From NCBI GenBank assembly GCA_006176705.1, contig QRFJ01000021.1, forward strand, positions 2,004,208 through 2,068,207: a stretch of DNA of 64,000 nt, given 5' to 3'. The notes beneath the pieces are model-generated. The model made no database searches and had not been told where the DNA came from. It saw only the letters and a list, made by a program, of their open reading frames with translations. The stretch comes from Cocos nucifera. Its lineage: Eukaryota > Streptophyta > Magnoliopsida > Arecales > Arecaceae. Position 1 is the stretch's first letter, and the number at the start of each line of letters is the position of its first letter. Both the position numbers and the translations under genes were made by a program. Shown here piece by piece: positions 1 through 10,260 of the stretch.

Positions 1-372
1 CGCGGCATTCATCGGCCTGCTCGTCTTATCCGTGCGGCTGGATCGGAAGATCTCACTACAGCTGGACATCACTCCATCTTTCATCAGCTATAACAAAGAA
101 TAAATTTATCAAAAAAATGATAAAAAATATAAATTTAATTTATCTAGTAAGATTTAGAATTAATTACCTCTGTATGCACACGACTGGCCATAGACTCACG
201 GCCTAGAGTATGTGTATACTCCTGAGCTGCACGATTCTTTCAGTTCTGATGGGAGGCAGCCTAATAAGTATTTAAATAAATAATAAATATTTAAAAAATA
301 TTTAAATAAAACTTTAAGTGTATTAAAAATTTCAAAAGTTAAAAATTTTACCTTTAACTTTCAACTCCTCCA

Positions 373-960
373 GTGTCTAACCATCCTCTCTCACTGACTC
401 GGAGGACAATTATGTATCTAGGGAACAAACTTCTTCGGAGTGTCTCGTTGGTGCTTGAGCTATCCTCTATGGAGCTTAACCTTATAACCTCGGTACAACT
501 CTCCGATCTTCTTCAGTCGGGTATCTTGAGCCCTCTCGTGATCGAAAAAATCGTACCTCATCTGCACAAATTTATCAAAAATCAGTTACAAAGTTATTCT
601 AATCAAACATATATAGTGTAAACATATATAATGCATAAATATAACTAAGATGCATGTACTTACCTATATCTCCTTTCATATCCGGTCCCTGATGGCAGTA
701 TCCATCAAATGCCAATCTCTGGGCTCTACGGGAATGAGTTCGATCGCCTCACAAACACTCCAAAAAAGGAATGCATCTCCCGTGCGGTCTCCCCTACCGA
801 CGTCCCCTCCGCATCATACTGCACCATCACCTGATGCTGGCGGTTTCACACGTGCCATACGTGTGGGATCATGAAATATCTGGCTGGATGATGCACCTGC
901 AATGCAAATACGTTATACAAATATATGTGTACAAATACTATATAAAAAATAAAGTTGTGC
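373..960 (-). pseudogene. Transposase_24-like (Ptta/En/Spm) transposase remnant
   Basis: On the minus strand, about 750-640 reads IELIPVEPRDWHLMDTAI, and about 570-373 reads FVQMRYDFFDHERAQDTRLK followed by KIGELYRGYKVKLHRG, a stop, then LKHQRDTPKKFVP. The order, an Ile/Pro-rich segment before a Trp, then an Arg-Tyr-Lys block before a Pro-containing segment, resembles the conserved region of plant Transposase_24 proteins. Several in-frame stops and probable introns interrupt it, so it is non-functional as it stands. The assignment comes from remembered family pattern plus the CACTA terminus at 4864; a profile search of the three minus frames would settle it. Confidence 0.5.
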
Positions 961-1339
961 TAATATAATAAAAACGTACACTCAGATGCCTACAACGGTA
1001 GAGGCTCAGCTTTCGATGGAGTAGATGCCGATAGTAAAGGTCCTTGAGCAACTAATGTCGAGATGGATGGAGTATGCTCCGACTGCTCCTCAGATGCTGA
1101 ACTGTGCGTAACCCGTCGAGAGGCAGGGGTGAAAGCTAAATAGCATTTCGGTGTCATCGTGATCTGCAATGTTAATGAACATTAATCAATATAATATGAT
1201 GATATATCAAATTCTATTCACTCGAAAGTCGAGCCTGCTCCGTGCTTGAGATAGCTATCTTCATGTCTGAGACATCTGACTGGGATTCTCCCCCAACTGG
1301 CTCGATCATGGCCCGAGTCGGCTTGGCTGTGTGCCATCC

Positions 1340-1690
1340 CCTCAACCACTCCCTCTCTCAATCTCTCTCGCCGATGACTGCGGCGAGGCCGAACCCCTCC
1401 CTCCCAGTTTTTTTATTTCTTGATTTTTTTCTCTCTCTCTCTCTCGATCTCCCTCATCGGCGAGGCTGGACCCCATCCCTCCCTCTCTCACTCTCTCTAT
1501 CTCCCTCGTCGGCAAGGCCAGACTCCACCCTTTCAATGATGCTGGCGAGGCTGGACTCCCTCCCTCCCTCTCTCGATCTCTCACTCTTCCCTCTCTCGAT
1601 CTCCCTCGGTCGACGAGGCCGGACCCCCTCCCTCCCAATGATGGTGGTGAGGCCGGATCCCTCCCTTCCTCTCTCAAGTACAGACCCGTC
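1340..1690. repeat. CT-rich low-complexity block
   Basis: The plus strand is dominated by CTCTCTCT and CCCTCCCTC runs with a loosely repeated phrase of the type CTCGATCTCCCTCGTCGGCGAGG. Long open frames here on both strands come from the lack of stop codons in the biased sequence, not from a gene. It lies inside the CACTA remnant. Confidence 0.75.
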
Positions 1691-2099
1691 AGGCATTCGG
1701 ATTTGGATCCAGTACCAGTAATTAAAATTAGGTTCAGATTTGAATATCCAGATTTCGATCCAAACCCAATCCATTAATAGATCTAGTCCACAGCCGCCGA
1801 TATGGCACGGCCCAAGGCTACAGCCACGGCATGGTCCAAAAACTACGACATGCAAATAATTATAATAATTATAATATTTATTATAAATATTTTATAAATT
1901 ATTATAAATATATATAATTAATAAATAATACTATAAAATTAAAAAAAAATTATACCTACGGCTATAGAGAGCAGGTCACACCGAAAGCTCCGAGGATCGT
2001 CGGCGATGATGCTAGAGGAGAACGACGGCACTAGAAGTAACCTATAAAATAAAAGCAAGATAGTGAGATAGAAAAAAAGAGAAAAAGAGAAAAAGAGAG

Positions 2100-2815
2100 A
2101 GAGTAGGTGGTCGGGATGGAGGGCCAGGAGGAGGGGGCACAGTGACGAGGAGCCGAAGGAGGCTTCGCATCGGCCGGAGGAGGGTCAGAATGTGTGGTGG
2201 TGGGGGGTGGGATTTCACGAAGGCCGAAGGAGGTCGAATGGGGGGGAGGGTTCGCTAGGGACCGAGGGAGGGTCGGATGGAGGGGTCGGTTTCATAGGGG
2301 CCGAAGGAGGATCGGATGGGGGTTCGACGGAGGGGGATTCACTAGGGATCGAGGGAGGGTCGGATGGAGGAGCCAGGGGGTGGGGTTTTCGTGGGGGCCG
2401 AGCAAGGATGGAGGGGGGTTCGCTGGAGGAGGGTTTTGCGGGGGGCCGAGGGAGGGTCGGATGGGGGGTTCGTCGAGGGAGTTTCGCTGGCGGCCAAGGG
2501 AGGGTCGGATGGATGGATTGGGGCCGGATGGGGGTGGCAAGTGGCAGGGAGGGACGGCCAGGAATGTGGGGCCGGAGAGGAGGGGGAAGGAGGGGTGGTG
2601 CCGGCCGAGGGGGAACGAGAGGCGATGCCGACTGGGGGGGAGGGTCGATGCCAGCCGAAGGGAGGAGGAGCGATGCCGGTCGGGGGGAGGAAAGGCGACG
2701 TCGATCGGGGGGAGGGGGCGACGTCGATCGGGGGGGAGCAATGCCGATAGGGGGGAGGAGCCTCACCGACGACGAAAAGGAGGAGAGAGAGAGCGAGAGA
2801 GATTGAGTGTGCACG
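2100..2815 (+). repeat. G-rich degenerate minisatellite in the CACTA element
   Basis: A strongly purine- and G-rich stretch is built from imperfect repeats of a phrase like CCGAGGGAGGGTCGGATGGG, with many runs of three or more G. Several frames are open on both strands and would encode Gly/Arg-rich or Pro/Ser-rich peptides, which is what such sequence gives by chance. Repeated G runs could form G-quadruplexes on the plus strand. CACTA elements often carry GC-rich repetitive internal or subterminal DNA. Confidence 0.7.
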
Positions 2816-2989
2816 GAAGGAAAGAAAAAATTTAAGAATTTTTAACCTAACCTACGACAGCGATTATCGAACCGCTGCTATAGATCTACGACAGCGGTTA
2901 TCGAACCGCTGTCATAGATTCCGATCTATGATAGCAGTTTTTGATAACCGCTGTCATAGGTAGAAAATGATTTTTTTTTATTTTTTTTT

Positions 2990-4705
2990 CTAAATATTAT
3001 ATAATTTTAAAATTTAATGTCCATCTTCATCATTCATTATCTAAATAATTATCATTAGAGTGTCGTCGCAAAAGATCATCTCGATCCGATGGCCTTAGCT
3101 TCATTGATCAGAAAAATTTAATTTCGACGATCACGAACGATGATGCGATGATCTGATAGATGAAGATTTTTGATGGATTCAAAAATCTATAATGATGATC
3201 TCGATGATATTTGTAGCATACTATCTGTTGGGGATAAATTCCGCTCCTACCGAAGTCAAGTTCGGTGCCTAGCTTGATGCGGGCAGTAGCCACGGAAGAA
3301 CTTCGACGGATGGGTCTTGGCCGAACTATTACAGCCGACCGAATTGCTAAGCGGCTGAGCTCCTTCGAACTCCTAGCGGTCGAACTCTTCAAGTGGCCGA
3401 CCCTTCAGCCGACTGAATTCCACAGCAATAGTCCCTCGACCAAACTTCTCCAACGACCGAGCTTCTATGGAAGCCGGACTCCCTGTGGACTTCTCCAGCG
3501 GCCGAGCTTCTACGGGAGCTGGACTCCCTACGGGCTTCTCAATGGCCGAACTTCTATGAAAGTTGAACTTTATATGACGGATTCCTGCAGACGATCCCGC
3601 TATGGTTACATGATAATAACGATCGACATTTATCGAGATAATAACGATTGATATTTATCAAGTCCATAACGATCAGCATTGATCATGACAGTTACGACAA
3701 TCATTAATCAAGGCGGTTACAACAAGCTCCCTCTATAAAAAGGACCCTTTGAATACATTTACGTCAGGTTCTGAAAACCCTTTTCTCTTTCTGAAAACTC
3801 TACCGAGCACTCCATTCCTGTTCACTGAAGCTGACTTGATCGTCGGAGGGTCCTACCGGAGCCACCCCCCTCCGGCTCCGGACGGGACTTTATTTTGCAG
3901 ATCCCCGATGGCGGCCTCATCGGCCTCCACTTCAGTGGATTCCGGCAACGATCAGAATCTGCGTCAACACTATCAAAGTTTCACTTCAATCGGATATCAT
4001 TATCATGGTCAATTTAGTACGAAATGATTTCGGCCGTTAAATTTAAAACAAGCGATCAAAGGGTTAAACAACATCCGATTATGAGATAATTTTTTAGTTA
4101 AATGATTTTTGTTATAATTTTAAATATTTTATACGACGATGATAGTAAAATTTAAATCATTTTCGTATAAACTGTTCATGTTAAGTAGATATTGCAAAAG
4201 CATGAGCATAATAACTTGTGAAGTTTCAAAATAATTATCAGGAGACGTATAGTTTTAGATCGTTCTTCATCTCACGAGTTAAATTTTATAATCACCATCA
4301 TAAAAAATGATTAAAGTAGTAGCCAAGATCATTTATAAAAAAAATTATCTTATAATCGGACATCGTCTGGTCCTTTAATCAATCATTTATCATTTAATGG
4401 TCGAATCTAACCTATACTAAATTGATCAAGATAACGATATTCGATTGAAGTGAAACTTTGATAGTATGCTACAAACATCACCGAGATCATCATTGCAGAT
4501 TTTTGGATCCATTGGAGGTCTCCATCTATTAGATCATCGTATCATCGTTCGTGGTCGTCGAAATCAAATTTTTCTGATCGACGAAGCTGGGGCCATCGGA
4601 TCGAGACGACCTTTTATGACGACACTCTAATGATAATTATTTAGATAATGAATGGTAAAGATGGATATTAAATTTTAAAATTATATAATATTTAAAAAAT
4701 ATATA
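2990..4705. repeat. Long internal inverted repeat within the CACTA element
   Basis: The left arm (about 2990-3225 continuing at 3970-4130) matches the reverse complement of the right arm (about 4300-4705) almost base for base. Shared landmarks include the stretch around ATTATCATTAGAGTGTCGTC and the junction GCATACTATCAAAGTTTC. The left arm is split by the solo LTR at 3226-3969; the right arm is intact. The whole block could fold into a hairpin about 0.4 kb long, flanked by the CACTA subterminal repeats. It may be a derivative MITE-like foldback of the same CACTA family. Confidence 0.75.
3226..3969 (+). mobile_element. Solo LTR, type A (gypsy/TAT-like), TSD CTATC
   Basis: The 744-bp LTR starts TGTTGGGGATAAATTCC and ends TCTGCGTCAACA. 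It is flanked by perfect 5-bp duplications CTATC (3221-3225 and 3970-3974). A TATA box (CTATAAAAAGG, about 3734-3744) marks the likely promoter and U3/R boundary. About 25-bp repeats containing AACGATCGACATTTATC lie just upstream of it. No internal region or second LTR is present, so it formed by LTR-LTR recombination. The opposite arm of the surrounding inverted repeat preserves the empty site, which confirms the boundaries. Confidence 0.93.
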
Positions 4706-4864
4706 TGGTAGTGGTCATAATTAACTGCTGCCATAAATCAGATTATAGTAGCGAGTCGGACCTATAGTAGCGGTTAACGAAAATCGTTGTCGTAGGTGCT
4801 ATGACAGTGGTTTTGAAAACCGCTGCCATAGTAAGCACTACCATAAGTCATTTTTGTAGTAGTG

Positions 4865-7012
4865 GGAGAAGAACCATTTTAAAGGATAAGAATTTTACTA
4901 GGTTTTGGATAAAAAGTGAAGATAATACAATGGTAAAATATTTCAAGATTTGGTAAAGGCTGATTAATCATTCTTTCGGACATTGCGTGGTTAAATCTTT
5001 CAAGTTTGCAACATTTATGTGTTTTCTTAAATCTTTGCAATTATGCATTAGGATCGTAGAGAAGCTGCAGTAATCATCATCATGCAAATGAGAAATGGGA
5101 AGGAGAAAACATTAAGTGGTTCGCTTTAAAAGAATTAAGTTGGGCATTTTGGTTTTGGTGAAAGTTAATTTGCACCCAACTAACTCAAAGTGATGCACAC
5201 AATTGAACCAAGGAAACGTTAGTGATGACAAGGGCCTCGAGTCATTTCCAAGTTTCATCAAAAAAATCAACGTCTAAGATTTTATGATTTTTGCTGGAGC
5301 ATGAGCGATTTGGTTACAATACCTAACTCCATCCACTTGCAAAGTATTCGGATTTGTATGAGGGCCATGCATCCCCTCAATGACCATGCTATCCTCTGCA
5401 TGCCACTTTGCCTGCTTTGAGGGCAAAACAAGTAAAATGCCTTGGGCAACACCTGTCCATAAAATGTCATTCATCATTCTTTTCCTTGGCTTGTTGTTCC
5501 TATCCATTCAAAGGCATCCTGCATAGGTTTGAATTCTTTTTAATTGGCTAAGCAATTGATTGGAGCTCTCCAATCTTGTTATTTGGAACCTTGTTGCTAA
5601 AATGATCACTACCATGGACTCATTTGGTTCATGGAATGTTGAAGGGAGAAAGAATGATCAACGAGAAGTGGAAAATTTTCTCCTATTATATTGAAGTTTT
5701 TACATGAGAGAGATTGAAAAAAAAATATTTATGTATTTTCGTGATTCATTAGAAAAACCTATATGGGATACAAGTTTTTGGAATTTCTATGAGATAAGAA
5801 TTGGAGTCTCTCTTGTTTCGAAAATATTTTTTAAATCATCCAAAATTTATGATTGAAATGAACATTTTTTTTATCACAATACTTCAAGCTCTCCTCCATG
5901 ATGATCTATGGCCAAAAATATCCTTAACCATCATAAGTTTTAATTTGCAAACAATGGCGATATATGAAATAAGATAATTTTTTTTATATAAAAGATTTAA
6001 TAGATATTTTATAAAATTTTTTCACAAAAGTAGATGCTTAACCAAATATAAATTATTTTGAAATAATTTATTTTTCTATGGTCAATCAAATATATCAAAA
6101 TCATTTTTTTAGATATCATATTTTTAAGAATCAACTTTTCAAGAATAATATTCCAAGAAAAAAAAGATCTTCTCACGATCCAAACAAATCATATAATCAA
6201 TATCAACTATATAAATGGTGTTCCTTGTGCTCTATAGATTATATGAAAAGAACGAGGGATAACTAAAATATGACAAAGAAAGAATTTATAATCATAGTCA
6301 ATGTGACATGCATGATAGAAGGAATATGTAAGGAGATGGGAGCATGGTGAAGAACAAGTCAAAATTTGATTGGTAAGCAAGATGGTGCCATCTATATGTA
6401 ATAGCAAGTAATCATGTTTCATCACAATATCATGCATCTTAAAGCATGATGGATGCTTGTTCGTATACAAAAAAATCATGATGGTTCTTGATATAAAATC
6501 ACAAAGCTGATATAGGAATAGCTTGATCTTTTTTTCTTAAAAGATATATTTCAATCGGTAGATAGCGGAACTATGGTGCCATACGATGTAGAAAAATTAT
6601 TAGATAGACTTGATCCAATGGATTAGTTCAAATCTTATAGCATGATTCATCATATCATATGCACCCTTATTTGATTTAGAATTATTTAAATAGAAAGGGT
6701 AATCTGGTGAGTGACTATTGGACTAGTCTAACCTATCTAGACCGCTAGGCGCGCGTGGGTGTTAAAGTACCATAGGAAAAAGACATGGTGATAAGGATTT
6801 GTGGAAACAAGTTTCGTCCTTGTGGTTATCCATCGGTAAAAGGACAACCTATTATCCACCACAATAACGCAATGGGAACATTTGCGTCACCTTGACTTGG
6901 TCAACCAGTTGGTTGACTTGGCCTTGGCCTTGGCCTTCCTCCTTCGCCTCTCCTTGAAGATTTATGGTCATTAAATTCCACAGGTCCGTAACTATAGCTA
7001 TTTATTTATAAA
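4865..7012. other. Intergenic DNA, nothing recognised
   Basis: This is mostly AT-rich sequence with stops in all frames. Short open frames of 60-90 codons (for example 5274-5507 and 6207-6479 on minus) resemble no family I know and lack coding character. I see no transposon termini or RNA genes. Confidence 0.5.
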
Positions 7013-7476
7013 TAATTATATATATATATATATATAAAAGTATAAATTAGATTTCAATCAATCGAATATATATTTTTAAAAATAAATATATAAAAAAATG
7101 CATCTACAGAATTGAAAAAAATAAACATGCATATATATCCAAAAATAAAATTTTAAGAGCCTTTAGACACTTTTTTTTTTTATTCCAAACATCTATTTTT
7201 TTAATTTTAAAATTATCTTTAGAATTAAAAAAATTAAAAAAAATAAAAAAAATAGCATTGATTGAAATTTTTTTTTAATTCTGAAAGTACGTTTTTAAGA
7301 TTGAAAAAAGTTGAAAAAAAATATCACCTAAGATTTTCAAAATTTTTTTTTTTAGATGCACGTATATTTTTTTAATTCTACATGCATATTTTTTTAAAAT
7401 ATTATTTTTAAAAATATATATTAATTGAATGATTAAAAATTTGATTAGATATAAATTAAAATTCTATCGATCGAAA

Positions 7477-7510
<34 letters not shown>
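7013..7510. mobile_element. AT-rich foldback MITE-like inverted repeat
   Basis: The segment about 7030-7165 matches the reverse complement of about 7330-7495. Both carry, in order, an ATTAGATTT/ATCTAATC-like start, TATATATTTTTAAAAATA, a run of A, ATGCAT, AATT(G/A)AAAAAAATA and (A/C)TGCAT. Both outer ends run into TA dinucleotide repeats (about 7018-7036 and 7480-7513), so exact termini and target duplication are hidden. The arms are far longer than chance allows, fitting a foldback or Stowaway-like MITE inserted in TA-rich DNA. The U-box gene promoter begins about 100 bp downstream. Confidence 0.55.
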
Positions 7511-7522
<12 letters not shown>

Positions 7523-7589
7523 TGCAACGTTAATATTAAGTTTCCGTTCCACTGCCCGTTCTCTAAGATTTTTTATTGGTATACCTGTC

Positions 7590-8160
7590 AGCATACCTTC
7601 CGCTGACGTTTACGCAAGCAGGTCGGAAATTGTCGCCACAGCTTACCCAGACGTTTACGCAAGCAGGTTGGAATTGTGTGTGTTTCAAGGTTTCCCGTTT
7701 CACAGGTGACTTTTCCCGCCGGCAAACATTCCAAAACCATTCCCGGTTGCCGGTGGAAACCTTTACTTTTATAAAATATTGTTTGCGTGGCGGGTCGTGA
7801 GCGGAGGGAATGGGTGCGGTGCATGGCTACCCGAAACGGCGCGCATTTAATTTCCCTCGCAACCGGTAAAGCCCCGCAGCTTTGGTTTTTGGGTTGTCTC
7901 CGCCGTCGTTTCCAGTCTTCTTCCGCGCTCCCAACGCTTGCCTCTCCCTTCTCTCTTTCTCGTCGCTTCGAATCCTATCCCTAACCCTGAGACCTTCTCT
8001 CCACGGTGGTTTGGAAATCCGGCGTCAAGCGATCATTGCCGCTCCCCTTTCTTATCGGATCATCTCTCCTTTTCTTTATGTCTCTCTTCTGTCGGTTCTG
8101 GAGTTCTAATCCGATCGCCCGGATGCTCTGCTTGACGTTTGGAGGGGTGCTTTTTATGGA
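7590..8160 (+). promoter_or_regulatory. Probable promoter and 5' UTR of the U-box gene
   Basis: A direct repeat of about 28 bp containing GACGTTTACGCAAGCAGGT occurs at 7615-7643 and 7650-7677. Its first copy is preceded by CGCT, giving a TGACG element. TTTTATAAAATATT at 7767-7780 is a plausible TATA box. It is followed by GC-rich, CT-rich sequence typical of a plant 5' UTR (about 7800-8150). Coding sequence starts at 10261 after a probable acceptor at about 10239 (GATATGTAG), so a long intron of about 2 kb in the 5' UTR is likely. The donor was not fixed. The region 8160-10240 holds no coding sequence I can recognise. Confidence 0.5.
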
Positions 8161-10260
8161 GAAAGTTGCGGAAATTTAGCTCATAAGAAAGGGTTTCGAA
8201 GGTTCCATTCTGATTTTACTGCCTTTATGCTACTGTTCTTATTCAAACTTCGATTTTTGATGTCGTTAGGCATGCAATCCGTTTTCATTCATATGTGGGT
8301 TTGAGTTTGTTTCCTGGGTTTTGAAGAGGTTTGTGCTGTTACTGTGCCAAGACTGTCTAGTTTCATAAAGATTTTATTGGAGCGCTCTGTATTTTTTTTT
8401 CTATACTTTTTCTCCTGTTTTTAACTTTCTATATGTCGGTTCTGACTTAAAAAAGGACCTGTATGTTCTCAACGATCAGCACATGTGGCGTCGTTTAATA
8501 TCTTGGCTATATAATCTTGTTTGTTATGCTGTAACTAATAATTATCTGATGAAAGATTTAAATTAAGAAAAAGGAAAGTTCATCTGATGGAGTCTTGGTG
8601 AACAGTTTGTCCAATAGCGTGACCAGGTTAAGTTTTCTCTTTGTACATATGTTTTCTCTTAATATATTTATTTAAGAAACTGTGGAGTGGCCATCAATTA
8701 TAATGTAGAAAAATGAGAAACAAGTGATGACATGTCCATTAGGACTGATGGGTGCTGTGAAATCAACTTTGCTTCTTTTTTTTTTTTTATTGCATAATTA
8801 ATGCATTGTAGTGGTGATCTTTTTTAGAAATTTGGAAGGTTTGCAGGGTCAAATTCTTCAAATGGTGGGTGATTAAGAAACTCTGGGATCATAAGATGAA
8901 GATGACATGGATGAGACCGACAAGTGCATGCTAGGATGGCTAATGGATGATTACATGTCCAATAGGATTTAAGGGTTGGTGGATTCTTTTACATGATTGA
9001 TGCATGCTACTAATCCTTAAGTTAAATCATATTATAACAATCAAAGCTCTCTGGGAGCAAAGGGGGTTCAGGTTGATTGATGAAGGTTTACTCTTTCTTT
9101 CATTTTTCAAAAAAAAAAATAAATTATGTATGGACTAGTACAGGAGGGATCTTGGATGGGTTTAGGTTGATAAGTTGAAGTTGCATGGATGAGATTGATA
9201 AGGTGAATACAAGGACATTGAGGATAGAACACACTTCAAAAAAATTACAAGTTGCAACACGGAAGATGAGCTGATAGAAAAGTGATCGAGATAGCATGTG
9301 CATGCAAAACAGAGATAAGAGGAGGCCCTGGTAAAAAATGTCACTCAGATTTAGTGGTGCTCACATCCCTGCTATGCAAGAGAACTCAGGGAAGACATTC
9401 ATTCTTGTCCATTTCAGTTTTGGTGGTTGCTTTTTGATTTGGAAGATTGGAGCTCAAAAGCAGAGTGTAATTGAACATGAAGAATTATAATGTATCGAGG
9501 AAGTATAAATCTATACCAGATTCAAAATAGAAGCTGCAGTTTTCATCTCAGATAAGATCTTGGTTGGGCTATTAGTGAATTGGGGCTCTTTACTTCAGCC
9601 GTATAAGCTGATGCTTTCAAGATATATGTTGATTTGATATATTCTACTGGCTGAGATTATAGTTTCTACCTTGTCACCAAATTTTATTCTGTTATTTACC
9701 GTTCTGGCTGATATTCTGCTATGTCAATCGTTATATATTGGCTAAGATATCTAGATTTATTGCTTAACAGTTTAAAGTAATAACCAGTTTCAGCCTTTTC
9801 CTTCTTGACCAGGATAAAATGATATTTGGGTTTGGCTTCTCATCCATTGAGATTGCCAGGATCTTCCAACTTAAAAATGTTGATGGAAAAACATTTTCAT
9901 ACATTTGCCTCTTAAATAAAATTTCCAAAACACTAGTACAATTTCTTTAGAATGTAAGGCCTCTCCCAGTTTTTCCAATCTCTAATTCTATTTTCTTCTT
10001 GATGATGATTGTTCTGTATCAGCTATTTGGTGATATGTAGGCCATTAAATTTTTTGCACTGATAACTGCTACCTGTTGTTCAGGTGGGTGATCAATGACT
10101 TTGGGATTTTGATATCTAGTTGTACTTGAAATTTTCTTAAACTTTGTGACTCTTCCTTCATTTTTCCTGTTTTGTCACATGATTTTATGTTTATTTTATG
10201 ATGAATTAAGAATCCTTTTTTCAATTGTTGATATGTAGATAAAGATCAGATTTTTATTGG

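Larger units (their letters stand above)
1..4864. mobile_element. CACTA (En/Spm) transposon, right-hand part
   Basis: Read on the minus strand from position 4864, the sequence begins CACTACTACAAAAATGAC, the classic CACTA terminus. It is followed by subterminal repeats of the form CTACGACAGCGGTT..AACCGCTGTCATAG, seen at about 4700-4860 and again at 2844-2965. Minus-strand coding remnants at about 373-960 resemble plant Transposase_24 proteins, which belong to CACTA elements. The left terminus is not visible and probably lies before position 1, so the target duplication cannot be tested. The element is decayed: coding remnants carry stops and a solo LTR sits at 3226-3969. The stretch 962-1340 between the coding remnant and the CT-rich block shows nothing else I recognise. 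Confidence 0.75.

Noticed and set aside
2192..2835. Gly/Arg-rich 200-codon protein on plus and Pro-rich proteins on minus
   Set aside because: All are by-products of the G-rich repeat; overlapping frames on both strands are equally open and none has a domain.
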